This document shows, piece after piece, positions 8,751 to 18,448 of a stretch of 64,000 bases of DNA. The position numbers and the translations under genes were made by a program. The stretch is from Chryseobacterium echinoideorum (GTDB lineage Bacteria; Bacteroidota; Bacteroidia; Flavobacteriales; Weeksellaceae): the NCBI RefSeq assembly GCF_007474535.1, contig NZ_VKNW01000009.1, positions 158,853 through 222,852 of the forward strand, written 5' to 3'. Every line of letters starts with the position of its first letter. The first letter of the stretch is position 1. The notes below the pieces were generated by a model, which saw only the letters and a list, made by a program, of their open reading frames with translations, was not told the origin of the DNA and did no database searches.

Positions 8751-9446
8751 ATGTTAGAAATCCTTTATCGTGACAAACATCTTATTGCGATCAATAAACC
8801 CAGCGGATTATTAGTTCATAAATCTTTTTATTCGGGAGAGGCAGATACATACGCAATTCAGGAACTGAGAAAGCAGATCGGACAAAAAGTTTATCCTGTA
8901 CATCGTTTAGACCGAAAAACTTCTGGTGTTTTGTTGTTTACTTTAGATAAAGAAACTCTGCGAATGATGAGTGAACAGTTTGCCACAAGAGAAGTTGAGA
9001 AAAAATACATCGCTATTCTCCGCGGCTGGACAAAAGAAGAGGAAACCATTGATTATGATCTGGTAAATGAGAATGAAATCAAGCAAAATGCAATTACCTA
9101 TTATCGCCGATTACAAACTTCTGAAATCAATTTACCTTTTTTAAAACATCAGACTTCGAGATATTCTTTGGTGGAAGCGATTCCGCATACTGGAAGGTTT
9201 CACCAGCTGAGAAAACATTTTAAACATATTTTACATCCGATTTTAGGCTGTCGAAAACATGGATGCAATAAACAGAATAAACTGTGGCTTCAGACATTTA
9301 GCATCAACAAAATGACGCTTCATGCCCATCGTTTGATTTTTAATCATCCTATTTCTAACGAAAGAATTACGGTAAATGCTACTATAGATGATGAATTTAA
9401 GCAGGTAGGGGATATTTTGAATTTTGATTTGAGCTCTTATTCCTAA
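8751..9446 (+). CDS. truC: RluA-family pseudouridine synthase, TruC-like
   Basis: Predicted to convert uridine to pseudouridine in RNA; TruC acts at position 65 of tRNAs. The 231-residue protein has the family start (RDKHLIAINKPSGLLVHKS), the catalytic motif HRLDRKTSGVLLFTLD with the active-site Asp near residue 54, and HTGRFHQLRKHFKHI plus LHAHRLIFNHP near the C-terminus. There is no S4 domain, and the size fits TruC better than RluA or RluD. Confidence 0.85.
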   Translation: MLEILYRDKHLIAINKPSGLLVHKSFYSGEADTYAIQELRKQIGQKVYPVHRLDRKTSGVLLFTLDKETLRMMSEQFATREVEKKYIAILRGWTKEEETIDYDLVNENEIKQNAITYYRRLQTSEINLPFLKHQTSRYSLVEAIPHTGRFHQLRKHFKHILHPILGCRKHGCNKQNKLWLQTFSINKMTLHAHRLIFNHPISNERITVNATIDDEFKQVGDILNFDLSSYS

Positions 9447-9460
9447 TAATTTAAATTAAT

Positions 9461-9621
9461 TTAAACGCAAAGAGTATATTTTATCTTGTATTATTTTAGA
9501 CGGCAAAGGCAAATAAATTTGCTACGCTAAGCTTAAAATCATGGCTTAATCAAATCAACTTGTAGATTAATACTTTGCTCCTTAAAACCGAATATATTCA
9601 AATGAAAAACTTTGCGTTTAA
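9461..9621. mobile_element. MITE-like element, copy 1
   Basis: 161-bp non-coding element bounded by 12-bp perfect inverted repeats (ttaaacgcaaag at 9461-9472 and ctttgcgtttaa at 9610-9621). The interior (about 9502-9586) is nearly identical to copy 2, with internal dyads such as gcaaat/atttgc. The short ORF across this region is not a gene. Confidence 0.65.
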
Positions 9622-9717
9622 TTTTTATATTTTCAGTATAAAAATTACTCATTCGTACGATTTTTTTAAATTTTATTCTGAAGAACTTGCTACTTTATCT
9701 TTTCAATTCTGTAAGCA

Positions 9718-9876
9718 TTTAACGCAAAGATCTATTTCCCTACTTTTTATTTTAAGCAGCAAAGGCAAATAAATTTGCTACGCAAAGCTTGAAAACATAG
9801 CTTAATCAAATCAACTTGTTGATTAATACTTTGCTCCTTAAAATTAATTTTCAATAAAATCCATCTTTGCGTTAAA
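9718..9876. mobile_element. MITE-like element, copy 2
   Basis: 159-bp element with 14-bp perfect terminal inverted repeats (tttaacgcaaagat at 9718-9731, atctttgcgttaaa at 9863-9876). The interior shares a block of about 80 bp with copy 1, from ggcaaataaatttgctacgc to attaatactttgctcctta, including the dyad atcaac-tt-gttgat. The two copies lie in the same orientation 96 bp apart in a 540-bp gap that holds no convincing gene. Confidence 0.65.
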
Positions 9877-9986
9877 AAACTCCCGAAGGTTTACAGATAA
9901 AATAGATTATTGCAATTCGAGTTTATCTATCACATATCAATAAGCCATTAATTTTAAAATGAGTACTTTTGTAAAACTTTTTTTCA

Positions 9987-11024
9987 ATGTACAAATCGCT
10001 CATTCGCCCCATTCTTTTCAAATTTGATCCTGAAGAAGTTCATCATTTTACTTTTTCCGTGTTGAAAAATTTCGGATTTCTTACTAAATTATTTTTACCA
10101 AAACCAATTGAAGATAAACGTCTGGAAAGAGAAGTTTTCGGGCTGAAATTTAAAAATCCGGTTGGCTTAGCAGCAGGTTTCGATAAGAATGCAGTTTTGT
10201 TCAACGAACTGGGAGATTTAGGCTTCGGATTTGTTGAAATTGGCACGGTTACGCCAAAAGCGCAGGCTGGAAATCCTAAGAAAAGACTTTTCCGTCTCAT
10301 CGAAGATGGTGGAATCATCAACAGAATGGGTTTCAACAACGATGGTCTTGAAGCTGCGATTCAAAAACTGAAAGAGAACAAAGGCAGGATCATCATCGGC
10401 GGAAACATCGGAAAAAACACCACTACAACACCGGAAAATTATACTCAGGATTATCTCGAGTGTTTTGAAGGCCTACATCCTTATGTAGATTATTTCGTTC
10501 TGAATGTGAGTTGTCCGAATGTAGGAAGTCACGCAAAACTGGAAGATGTGGAATATTTGCGAGAGTTGATTACCGCAGTAAAAGCAATCAATCATACTAA
10601 AGTAAATCCAAAACCTATTCTTTTAAAAATTGCTCCGGATTTGAATAACCAACAGCTTGACGAGATTATCGAACTGATTGCAGAAACTAAGATTGACGGA
10701 ATTGTAGTTTCTAACACTTCCGTGAACAGAGAAGGTCTGAAAACTTCACCTGAAACTTTGGCGCAAATCGGAAACGGTGGTTTAAGCGGAAAACCAATCC
10801 GTGAGCGAAGTACAAAAATGATTAAATATCTTTCTGATAAAAGTAACCGTGCTTTCCCAATCATTGGAGTGGGCGGAATTCATTCTGCGAAAGATGCGTT
10901 GGAGAAGCTGGATGCAGGAGCAACTTTAGTTCAGTTGTACACAGGCTTTATTTACGAAGGTCCGGAATTGATTAATGATATTAATAAGGCGATTTTAACG
11001 AGAGCGAGCCGTTTGCCAAGATAA
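9987..11024 (+). CDS. pyrD: Dihydroorotate dehydrogenase (quinone), class 2
   Basis: Oxidises dihydroorotate to orotate in pyrimidine synthesis, passing electrons to membrane quinone. The 345-residue protein has the class 2 N-terminal helix ([20 protein letters not shown]), the FMN-site motif [20 protein letters not shown], and the catalytic-Ser region [11 protein letters not shown]. The long N-terminal extension separates class 2 from soluble class 1 enzymes. Monocistronic as far as can be seen. Confidence 0.97.
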   Translation: MYKSLIRPILFKFDPEEVHHFTFSVLKNFGFLTKLFLPKPIEDKRLEREVFGLKFKNPVGLAAGFDKNAVLFNELGDLGFGFVEIGTVTPKAQAGNPKKRLFRLIEDGGIINRMGFNNDGLEAAIQKLKENKGRIIIGGNIGKNTTTTPENYTQDYLECFEGLHPYVDYFVLNVSCPNVGSHAKLEDVEYLRELITAVKAINHTKVNPKPILLKIAPDLNNQQLDEIIELIAETKIDGIVVSNTSVNREGLKTSPETLAQIGNGGLSGKPIRERSTKMIKYLSDKSNRAFPIIGVGGIHSAKDALEKLDAGATLVQLYTGFIYEGPELINDINKAILTRASRLPR

Positions 11025-11079
11025 TATTAGAGTAAAATATAGTGAAAGCGAAACTAATGAGGTTTTGCTTTTTGTTACT

Positions 11080-12324
11080 TTATAAAAAAAAATGCGAAAT
11101 CGTATAAATAATCAAACCCACCAATCCGCCGACCAAAGTTCCGTTCACGCGGATGAATTGCAGGTCTTTACCAACTTCTAATTCAAGCTTTTCGCTCAAT
11201 TCTTTACCTTCCCAATTTCCAACTGTTGAGCTTATTAAAGTCGAAGCTTGATGTGTATTTCTTAGAATGTATTTGTATGCTGTAACTCTTATCCAATGAT
11301 CAATTTTATTCTGAAGATTTTCATCCGTTTTCAAATTCCGGGAAAATTCATTCAGGTTTTTAGATACATAGTTTTTTAATGAAGAATCATCACTTCTGAG
11401 CTCTTCTGTCAATGTCTTTTTAATAGAGATCCAGATGTCGGTTGAGTATTCTGCCAGTTTATCGTTCTTTAAAAGATCATTTTTAATGGTTTTAAATTCA
11501 TCATTCCATTTAGGATTTTCTTTTAAATCATTAGAAAATTCGTAGATTCTCTCCGTAATTAGATTTCTGATTTCATGTTGAGAATCTTCTTCAATTTCTT
11601 TAAAAAAATCTGAAAGTCCACTTGTAATTTTATCTGCAATTTTCTGATCAACAAATGAAGGTATAAAAGAATAACTGCCTTTTTTTACTCTTTCCTGAAT
11701 CATTTTATCATTCTCAATAATATAGCTTTTAATTTGCTTGGAAAGGTTGGTAATGATCTTCTGATGATCGTTTTTGTCTAAAAGATAAATAATTCCGTTT
11801 CCGAGAATCGTATTCAGTTGAATATTATCAGTCATTTCAGACATTTTCTTGCTGATAAAAGAACTGACCTGCGAATCATCAAGTTTATGTAAAATATCCA
11901 AAACAATATCCGAAATATTTTTAATTAAAACCTCCTGATTATTTTTCTTTCCGAGCCATTCCCCTACAAAGCCTGAAATTTTCAGCTTCTGAATGTATGG
12001 GCGAATCGTCTGAGGCGACAAAAAATTAGAAACCACAAAGTTTCCCAGATTATCCCCAAGTTTTTGTTTGCTGTTCTCAATAAGGTTTGTATGCGGGATT
12101 GGAAGCCTAAGAGGACGACGGAACAATGCGGTTACCGCAAACCAATCTGCCAAAGCTCCCACCATTGCAGCTTCGGAAAATGCTCTTACATATCCTATCC
12201 AATGAGAATCATGTGTTTTCTGTAAAATAGTAGTTAAAACAAAAATAACCGCCATCAAAACAAAAAGTCCTGTGGCAAAAGCTTTATATTTATTGAGTTG
12301 TTTTCTTTTGATGTCATCATTCAT
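11080..12324 (-). CDS. DUF445 family membrane protein
   Basis: A 414-residue protein with two membrane helices near the N-terminus (AFATGLFVLMAVIFVLTT and the EAAMVGALADWFAVTALFRRP region), a long helical, charged middle, and a C-terminal helix (VNGTLVGGLVGLIIYTISHFFL). The GALADWFAVTALFRRPLRLPIPHT motif is diagnostic for DUF445. Function unknown. The frame extends 30 codons further upstream, but the start at MNDDIKRKQLNKY (ATG at 12322-12324) puts the first helix where the family has it. Confidence 0.9.
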   Translation of the reverse strand: MNDDIKRKQLNKYKAFATGLFVLMAVIFVLTTILQKTHDSHWIGYVRAFSEAAMVGALADWFAVTALFRRPLRLPIPHTNLIENSKQKLGDNLGNFVVSNFLSPQTIRPYIQKLKISGFVGEWLGKKNNQEVLIKNISDIVLDILHKLDDSQVSSFISKKMSEMTDNIQLNTILGNGIIYLLDKNDHQKIITNLSKQIKSYIIENDKMIQERVKKGSYSFIPSFVDQKIADKITSGLSDFFKEIEEDSQHEIRNLITERIYEFSNDLKENPKWNDEFKTIKNDLLKNDKLAEYSTDIWISIKKTLTEELRSDDSSLKNYVSKNLNEFSRNLKTDENLQNKIDHWIRVTAYKYILRNTHQASTLISSTVGNWEGKELSEKLELEVGKDLQFIRVNGTLVGGLVGLIIYTISHFFL

Positions 12325-12575
12325 ATCATTAAATATAATAAATTGGTGATGAGTTCGTTTAGTTGATATAGATATTGCAAAATCAATCTTAAACAAACTC
12401 AAAAAACATTCCACAAATGGATTTTAACTTAATTTTTAACAATAAATTTCATTATAAAACGGAAGAATTTGCGTTAAAGTTTCTTAAATTGAGTTAAACT
12501 GTTGCTACAATAACCCACTGACAATTATGTTTTTATAATTTTGCATGACCTAGTTGAATTTAACATAATATTTGA

Positions 12576-13331
12576 ATGAAAGGATTTTATAGCTTATTAG
12601 GAATGGTTTATCTCATAACAACCTCTTTTTATCTTTCTCCAGAGAAAAATATTACAAGAAAAACCATTACCGAAAAACCAGTAAAAATAACGACCAAAAA
12701 CACATCAAATGAAAAAACAGGCAATCTGAGCTCTTCGGAAGAGCTTTACAATGCCATTTTATTTGAAAATGACAATAAACTGAATTTCGATGTTTTCTCA
12801 AAAGCAATTTTAGGATTTAATAATCTTAAAAAAGCAGGGAAACTTGATGAAAATGCCCACTTGCTTACTGTCTGTGATTTCTCTATGTCATCCAACAGAA
12901 AAAGACTTTGGGTCATTGATATGAATGAAAGAAAAGTAGTATTTAACTCTTTGGTAGCACACGGAAAAAATACAGGAGAAGAGTTTGCCGAAAAATTTTC
13001 AAATATCGAAAGCTCTTATCAAAGCAGTTTAGGATTTTACATTACTGACACCACTTATGAGGGCGGAAACGGTTACTCACTAAGATTATTGGGAATGGAT
13101 AAAGGTTTTAATGATGCCGCTTTACAAAGAGCCGTAGTAATGCACGGTGCAGATTACGTAAGTGAAGAATTTGCCGCCGCTCACAAAAGAATCGGAAGAA
13201 GTTGGGGTTGCCCCGCTGTTCCCAGAGCTTTGGCAGAACCTATTATTAATACCATAAAAGGGAAAAATGTACTCTTCATTTACTATCCTGATGATAATTA
13301 TCTTGCCTCTTCCGAGTGGTTGAAATCATAA
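12576..13331 (+). CDS. Murein L,D-transpeptidase catalytic-domain protein
   Basis: Predicted exported YkuD-like protein acting on peptidoglycan. The 251-residue product has an N-terminal hydrophobic export segment (MVYLITTSFYLS), a low-complexity Lys/Thr linker, then the catalytic domain with H190 in MHGADY and C212 in SWGCPAVPRALAEPI, the His/Cys pair of the YkuD fold. This matches the branch annotated as murein L,D-transpeptidase catalytic domain family. A terminator follows. Confidence 0.88.
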   Translation: MKGFYSLLGMVYLITTSFYLSPEKNITRKTITEKPVKITTKNTSNEKTGNLSSSEELYNAILFENDNKLNFDVFSKAILGFNNLKKAGKLDENAHLLTVCDFSMSSNRKRLWVIDMNERKVVFNSLVAHGKNTGEEFAEKFSNIESSYQSSLGFYITDTTYEGGNGYSLRLLGMDKGFNDAALQRAVVMHGADYVSEEFAAAHKRIGRSWGCPAVPRALAEPIINTIKGKNVLFIYYPDDNYLASSEWLKS

Positions 13332-13336
13332 AAACA

Positions 13337-13365
13337 AAAGCAGTCAGATTTGGCTGCTTTTTTTT
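13337..13365 (+). terminator. Terminator after the L,D-transpeptidase gene
   Basis: Stem aaagcag / ctgcttt (13337-13343, 13354-13360), extended by inner pairs, followed by a T run to 13365, immediately after the stop codon. Confidence 0.85.
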
Positions 13366-13600
13366 CTTAGAGGCTGAATCAACTTTATTCAATAAAAATT
13401 TTATAGCACATAATTTCACGGTATTTTTTTCGATTATGTGATTGACAATCAAAATAAATTTCATGCAAATTTATAATTAATTGTAAGCAGGTTTTATTTA
13501 GAATATTTATAAACTTTCTAATGTTTGGTACGAGTGACAATAGACGAGTTTATTACTTCTGCTAATTACTTACTTTTGTAATACTATTTTAACTAATACC

Positions 13601-15685
13601 ATGGCTGTTAATAAAATAAAACCATTTCTTTATCTGGCAACTTTCTATTTGATTATATCTTTAATCATTAGAATTATTTTTTTATTCCATCCGATTACTA
13701 CAGCAAGTTTCGGAGTAGCAGAAACTTTTAAAATAATTCTTGTAGGATCTCTGAATGATATTTTGGTTTTTGTTTTAGCAAGCACTTTTCTTGCGTTGTA
13801 TTTACTTTTTCTATCAGATTTAAAATACCAAAAGCCTTACGGACAAATCATTTTAGGGATTTTAATGCTGTTTTTCTTGTACATTCTCCTTATTCCGAAT
13901 AACATCTTCAAACAGTATGGAGGCTCAGTTGCAGAAGTTGCTCTGGCTTTCATCGGATTAAAAATTATCTGTTTCGCATTAATGCTTTTCTTACCGAAAA
14001 AGCGTATGAAAATCAGAAATATATTGTATTTCGTTACTCTTTTTCTTTATGTTTTAGTCATAGTCTTCAATGCGGTAAGCGAATATTTTTTCTATAATGA
14101 ATTCGGGTTGAGATATAATTTTATCGCAGTAGATTATTTGATTTACACCAATGAAGTAATCGGAAATATTATGGAAAGTTATCCTGTTATACCTTTGTTT
14201 TCTGCAATTTTTTTTGTAGCACTGATGGTGACAGTTTTCATTTACAAAAGAACAAAAAATGAGCTTTTACAGCTTCCGGTTTTAAAAGAAAAGTTTATTT
14301 TGTTGGGAGTATTTGTTATTTTAATTGGAGTAAGTTTATCTGGCTTAAATTTTACAACTAAGATAAAAGGAGATAGTGTTTTTGAAGAAGAAATCGAAGC
14401 CAATGGTCTTCCAAAATTCTATTGGGCATTTACTCATAACGAGCTGGATTATTTTCAATTTTATCCTGAAATCAACGAAAATCAGGCTGAAAAAAACTTT
14501 TTAGCTCAGTTTTCACCTTCTGCTTTAGAAAGAAATATTGTTTCTGATCAACCAGAGATGAAGAAAAATGTTGTTTTAATCTCTGTTGAAAGTTTATCTG
14601 CAAAGTTTTTGGAACACTATGGAAACACTCAGAAAATCACCCCCTTTTTAGATAGTCTTGCGGACAAGTCTTTGATGTTTACTAATCTTTATGCAACAGG
14701 GAACAGGACGGTTAGAGGTTTGGAGGCATTAACGCTCTGTATCCCTCCTACAGCGGGAGAAAGCATCATCAAAAGAGAAAACAATAAAAATAAGTTTACC
14801 ACCGGAAGTGTTTTCAGATCGAAAGGTTATGATGTAAAATTCTTATACGGAGGATATAGCTATTTTGATAATATGCAGGATTTTTTTGCAGGAAACGGGT
14901 ATGACATCGTAGACAGGAATAATTTCAAACCTGAAGAAATTACTTTTGCTAATGTTTGGGGAGTCGCAGATGAAGATATGGCTTACAAAGCAATTCAAAC
15001 GATGAATGCAGAGGCTAAATCAGGAAAACCCTTTTTTAATCACTGGATGACGGTTTCCAATCATCGACCATTTACCTATCCTGAAGGAAAAATTGATATT
15101 CCCGGAAATGTAAAATCACGTGAAGGCGGAGTCAAATATACAGATTATGCATTGAAAAAGTTTTTCGATATGGCAAAAAAACAGGATTGGTACAAGAATA
15201 CTGTTTTTGTGATCATTGCTGATCATTGTGCTTCAAGCGCAGGAGACACAGAGCTTCCGATGGATAAATACAGGATTCCTGCTATAGTTTTTTCGGAAGG
15301 CTTTATTCAGCCACAAAAATTTACAAAAGTCATGTCTCAGATTGATATAATGCCTACTGTTTTCGGACTGCTTAATTTTACTTATCAATCTAAATTTTTA
15401 GGACAGAATGTTTTCAGTAATGAATTTCAGCCAAAAGCGTATGTGGCAACTTACGAAGATTTAGGTTTTGTGAAGGATTATTATTTAACCGTTATTTCTC
15501 CTGTAAGAAAAGTAAAACAATATGCCCTGATTCAGCAAAAAAATAATTTGGCACCAGAATTTAATATCATTTTTGAAGAAAAAGAGTTAAATGAAAAAGA
15601 TCAGGATAAAAATGCTGTTTATACTGCCATCTCAGCCTATCAGTCTACCTCTTACTGGCTTAAAAAAAATCAGCTTAACCGCTAA
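13601..15685 (+). CDS. LTA synthase family protein (membrane sulfatase-like phosphotransferase)
   Basis: A 694-residue membrane protein with about five N-terminal helices (to ~residue 255) and an extracytoplasmic alkaline-phosphatase/sulfatase-fold domain. Visible metal-site motifs are KNVVLISVESLSAKF with a following ATGNRTVRGLEAL, whose Thr would be the nucleophile, HWMTVSNHRPF, and VFVIIADHC. Gram-positive members polymerise lipoteichoic acid; in Bacteroidota, which lack it, members may transfer phospho-head groups onto lipids or glycans. The exact substrate cannot be told. Confidence 0.9.
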   Translation: MAVNKIKPFLYLATFYLIISLIIRIIFLFHPITTASFGVAETFKIILVGSLNDILVFVLASTFLALYLLFLSDLKYQKPYGQIILGILMLFFLYILLIPNNIFKQYGGSVAEVALAFIGLKIICFALMLFLPKKRMKIRNILYFVTLFLYVLVIVFNAVSEYFFYNEFGLRYNFIAVDYLIYTNEVIGNIMESYPVIPLFSAIFFVALMVTVFIYKRTKNELLQLPVLKEKFILLGVFVILIGVSLSGLNFTTKIKGDSVFEEEIEANGLPKFYWAFTHNELDYFQFYPEINENQAEKNFLAQFSPSALERNIVSDQPEMKKNVVLISVESLSAKFLEHYGNTQKITPFLDSLADKSLMFTNLYATGNRTVRGLEALTLCIPPTAGESIIKRENNKNKFTTGSVFRSKGYDVKFLYGGYSYFDNMQDFFAGNGYDIVDRNNFKPEEITFANVWGVADEDMAYKAIQTMNAEAKSGKPFFNHWMTVSNHRPFTYPEGKIDIPGNVKSREGGVKYTDYALKKFFDMAKKQDWYKNTVFVIIADHCASSAGDTELPMDKYRIPAIVFSEGFIQPQKFTKVMSQIDIMPTVFGLLNFTYQSKFLGQNVFSNEFQPKAYVATYEDLGFVKDYYLTVISPVRKVKQYALIQQKNNLAPEFNIIFEEKELNEKDQDKNAVYTAISAYQSTSYWLKKNQLNR

Positions 15686-15763
15686 ATAATTATAAAATAT
15701 TACAAGGCTGATAAATTGTATGTATTTAATTTTTAAATTTACAAACAAATAAAAAATACAACT

Positions 15764-16618
15764 ATGAAATGGACAAACGACAGAAGTGATAATGTGGATG
15801 ACAGGCGTGGTTCTGGTGGAGGCGGAGCAATTGTCGGCGGAGGTTTAGGAACAATTATCATCGCAGCAATTGTTTTTTTCTTGGGTGGAGATCCTTCTGC
15901 AATTCTTTCTTCTGGCACAAGCTCACCGCAAAGAACAGAACAGAGAGAACTTACTCAGGAAGAACTGAAGATAAGAACATTTATCAGTATGCTTACCAAA
16001 GAAAACGAACAAACCTGGACAAAAGTTTTTTCTGAAAACGGAATGCAGTACAAACCGGCAAGAGTAGTCTTGTTTGAGCAAAATACAGATTCGGGATGCG
16101 GGACAGCACAGTCTGCAATGGGACCGTTTTATTGTCCTACAGATCAATCGGTGTATATGGACATGAGTTTTTTTAATGAGCTTCAGCAAAGATTCGGAGC
16201 AAAAGTTACGGAGTTTACTGTAGCTTACGTTTTAGCCCATGAAATGGGACACCACGTGCAGAATCTTTTAGGAACATTGGATCAAACCAATAACGCCAGA
16301 AGAAGCGGGCGATATTCTGAAGAGCAACTCAACAGAATCTCTGTAGCAACAGAACTTCAGGCAGATTTTTATGCCGGACTTTGGGCAAGAATTACAGGTG
16401 ACCTTGAAAACTCTTTTATTGAACCCGGAGATCTGGAATCTGCCGTCAATGCCGCAGAGGCGGTTGGTGATGATAATATTCAGAGAAGATCACAGGGATA
16501 TGTAAATCAGGAAGGTTTTACCCACGGTTCTTCCGAACAAAGAAGGGAATGGTTTATGAAAGGATACAATTCCGGAGATATAAGACAGGGTGATACATTT
16601 CGCCAGTTGATAAGATAG
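15764..16618 (+). CDS. Neutral zinc metallopeptidase, YpfJ/KPN_02809 family
   Basis: A 284-residue protein with the family start MKWTNDRSDNVDDRRG, a Gly-rich stretch leading to one membrane helix (about residues 23-42), and an outside catalytic domain. The zinc motif H159-E160-M-G-H163 is followed by the family pattern ELQADFYAGLWA, which supplies the third ligand. Substrate unknown. A strong terminator follows directly. Confidence 0.92.
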   Translation: MKWTNDRSDNVDDRRGSGGGGAIVGGGLGTIIIAAIVFFLGGDPSAILSSGTSSPQRTEQRELTQEELKIRTFISMLTKENEQTWTKVFSENGMQYKPARVVLFEQNTDSGCGTAQSAMGPFYCPTDQSVYMDMSFFNELQQRFGAKVTEFTVAYVLAHEMGHHVQNLLGTLDQTNNARRSGRYSEEQLNRISVATELQADFYAGLWARITGDLENSFIEPGDLESAVNAAEAVGDDNIQRRSQGYVNQEGFTHGSSEQRREWFMKGYNSGDIRQGDTFRQLIR

Positions 16619-16621
16619 TTT

Positions 16622-16650
16622 AAAACCTGAAGAATTTCTTCAGGTTTTTT
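16622..16650 (+). terminator. Terminator after the zinc peptidase gene
   Basis: Perfect 12-bp stem aaaacctgaaga / tcttcaggtttt with a 3-nt loop (16622-16633 and 16637-16648), ending in a T run. Confidence 0.9.
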
Positions 16651-16745
16651 TATGAAGCTAATAGGTGCTATAAACTAATGTTTAAGGAAAAAAGCCGTAA
16701 ATTTGAAGGGTTCTAAATAAGGAATCTATTATAAAAATTATTTAA

Positions 16746-17966
16746 ATGTTTGACATTCAGGAAATCAGAAGTCAGTTTTCTATATTAAATCAGGAAGTGA
16801 ATGGTAAGCCATTGGTTTACTTAGATAATGCAGCGACATCTCAAAAACCTAATTCAGTTCTGGAAGTTTGGAATCAGTATTACACAGAGCTTAATGCAAA
16901 TGTACATCGTGGAATTCATACTTTAAGTCAATTGGCAACCGAAGAAATGGAGCTTTCGAGAAGAAAAATCCAGAAATTTATCAATGCTAAACATGATTTT
17001 GAAGTCATTTTCACCAAAGGAACCACCGAAGGTTTAAACCTCATCTCTTATATTTTAACTCAAAAATTAAAAAAAGATGATGAAATTATCATTTCTTATT
17101 TGGAGCATCATTCGAATATTGTTCCCTGGCAATTGCTTTGTGAAAGAACAGGTGCTAAATTGAGAGTGATTCCGATGGATGAAAACGGAATCCTTCAACT
17201 GGATTTTTTAGATCAGTTTTTAAGCGAAAAAACAAAAGTGGTTTCAGTGAATCAGGTTTCTAATGCATTGGGAATTGTAAACCCTGTTGAAGAGATTATT
17301 GCCAGAACAAGAGCTAATTCTGATGCTTACATCGTAATTGATGGTGCTCAGTCTGCGCCGCATTTTCAGATTGATGTACAGAAATTAGACTGCGATTTCT
17401 TTGTGTTTTCGGGACATAAAATGTATGCTCCGATGGGAACCGGAATTTTATACGGAAAAGAAAATATTCTGGAAAACCTTCCTCCCTTTCACGGTGGAGG
17501 TGAAATGATTGCTGTTTGTTCTTTTGATCAAACCACTTACGCCGGTTTGCCTTTTAAATATGAAGCAGGAACTCCAAATGTTGGAGGAAATATTGCTTTG
17601 GGAGCAGCCGTTGATTTCATTGAAAAAGTTGGACATCAGAATATTCAGAATCACGAAAATGCTTTGTTAGAATATGCACAAAGGCAACTTTTGGAAATCG
17701 AAGGGCTAAAAGTGTATGGTGAAAAAGCTCACAGAACGGGAGTGGTTTCGTTTAACTTAGAAGGAATTGGGATTTCTTCGGATGTAGGAATGATTCTTGA
17801 TAAAATGGGTGTTGCCGTAAGAACTGGACATCATTGTACACAGCCAATTATGGATTTCTTTAATATTGCCGGAACCGTAAGAGCAAGTTTCGCGGTTTAT
17901 AATACTTTTAATGAAATTGATTTGCTTGTAGAAGGTGTAAAAAAGGCTAAAAGAATGCTTGCTTAA
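16746..17966 (+). CDS. sufS: Cysteine desulfurase, SufS type
   Basis: PLP enzyme that takes sulfur from cysteine for Fe-S cluster assembly. The 406-residue protein is a class II desulfurase: HHSNIVPWQ, DGAQSAPHF, PLP-lysine K225 in SGHKMYAPMGTG and catalytic C364 in RTGHHCTQPIMDFF. SufS is normally encoded with sufBCD, but none of those genes flank it here: upstream is the zinc peptidase gene, and downstream is a gene-poor gap. It may therefore be separated from the suf operon, or be a second desulfurase. Confidence 0.93.
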   Translation: MFDIQEIRSQFSILNQEVNGKPLVYLDNAATSQKPNSVLEVWNQYYTELNANVHRGIHTLSQLATEEMELSRRKIQKFINAKHDFEVIFTKGTTEGLNLISYILTQKLKKDDEIIISYLEHHSNIVPWQLLCERTGAKLRVIPMDENGILQLDFLDQFLSEKTKVVSVNQVSNALGIVNPVEEIIARTRANSDAYIVIDGAQSAPHFQIDVQKLDCDFFVFSGHKMYAPMGTGILYGKENILENLPPFHGGGEMIAVCSFDQTTYAGLPFKYEAGTPNVGGNIALGAAVDFIEKVGHQNIQNHENALLEYAQRQLLEIEGLKVYGEKAHRTGVVSFNLEGIGISSDVGMILDKMGVAVRTGHHCTQPIMDFFNIAGTVRASFAVYNTFNEIDLLVEGVKKAKRMLA

Positions 17967-18448
17967 TAAAAAAGTGAGGATGTTCGTTTCTTTCTCAAAA
18001 TTGCAGGAACTAATAGAGATAGGATTAGATGAGATTCATAGCGATTCGAAATAAAAAAAACTATTGCTGGAGCTGGATCCCTGTTGATAGATTTGGGGGA
18101 ATGCTTTGTGGGTTTTGTTTGTGGAAAAGAAATACATCCATCTTCAAAAAACTCTGGAATAAATAAAAAATAAGGAGATGATTGGTTTTTGTAGCAATTA
18201 TTCGAAAAGCTATTCGGTATTGATTACTATAGAAAAACATTGTGAATCGAAAAAAGAAACATTTACAATGAAGGTTATAATTCCAGGATTAGACATTATT
18301 GAGTAAGATTCAAAAGAAAAACAAAATGCTATTCTAAGAAACAAATTATACCGGAAAACTCTTTGAAATTACTCTTCTTAAAATTACAAAAAAGATCACT
18401 TAAAAATATTTTTGTAACTTAGCAGACTTTTTATAAAAATTTTAACAT
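17967..18448. other. Gene-poor 482-bp gap with a 42-codon ORF
   Basis: No convincing gene. An ORF at 18178-18306 (42 codons, ending in TFTMKVIIPGLDIIE) lies directly after taaggag, but it has no recognisable family and its base use resembles non-coding sequence. It could be the remnant of a longer gene. A TATTTTTG element at 18407-18414 may be the -7 box for the next gene. Confidence 0.35.

Noticed and set aside
9575..9772. 65-codon plus-strand ORF
   Set aside because: It spans the two MITE-like elements and encodes no recognisable protein.
13407..13440. Inverted repeat cacataat/attatgtg before the sulfatase gene
   Set aside because: Short arms, 18-bp loop and no second site; chance is likely in AT-rich DNA.
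18178..18306. 42-codon ORF after an aaggag sequence
   Set aside because: The aaggag touches the ATG with no spacer, Bacteroidota rarely rely on such sites, and no family is recognised.
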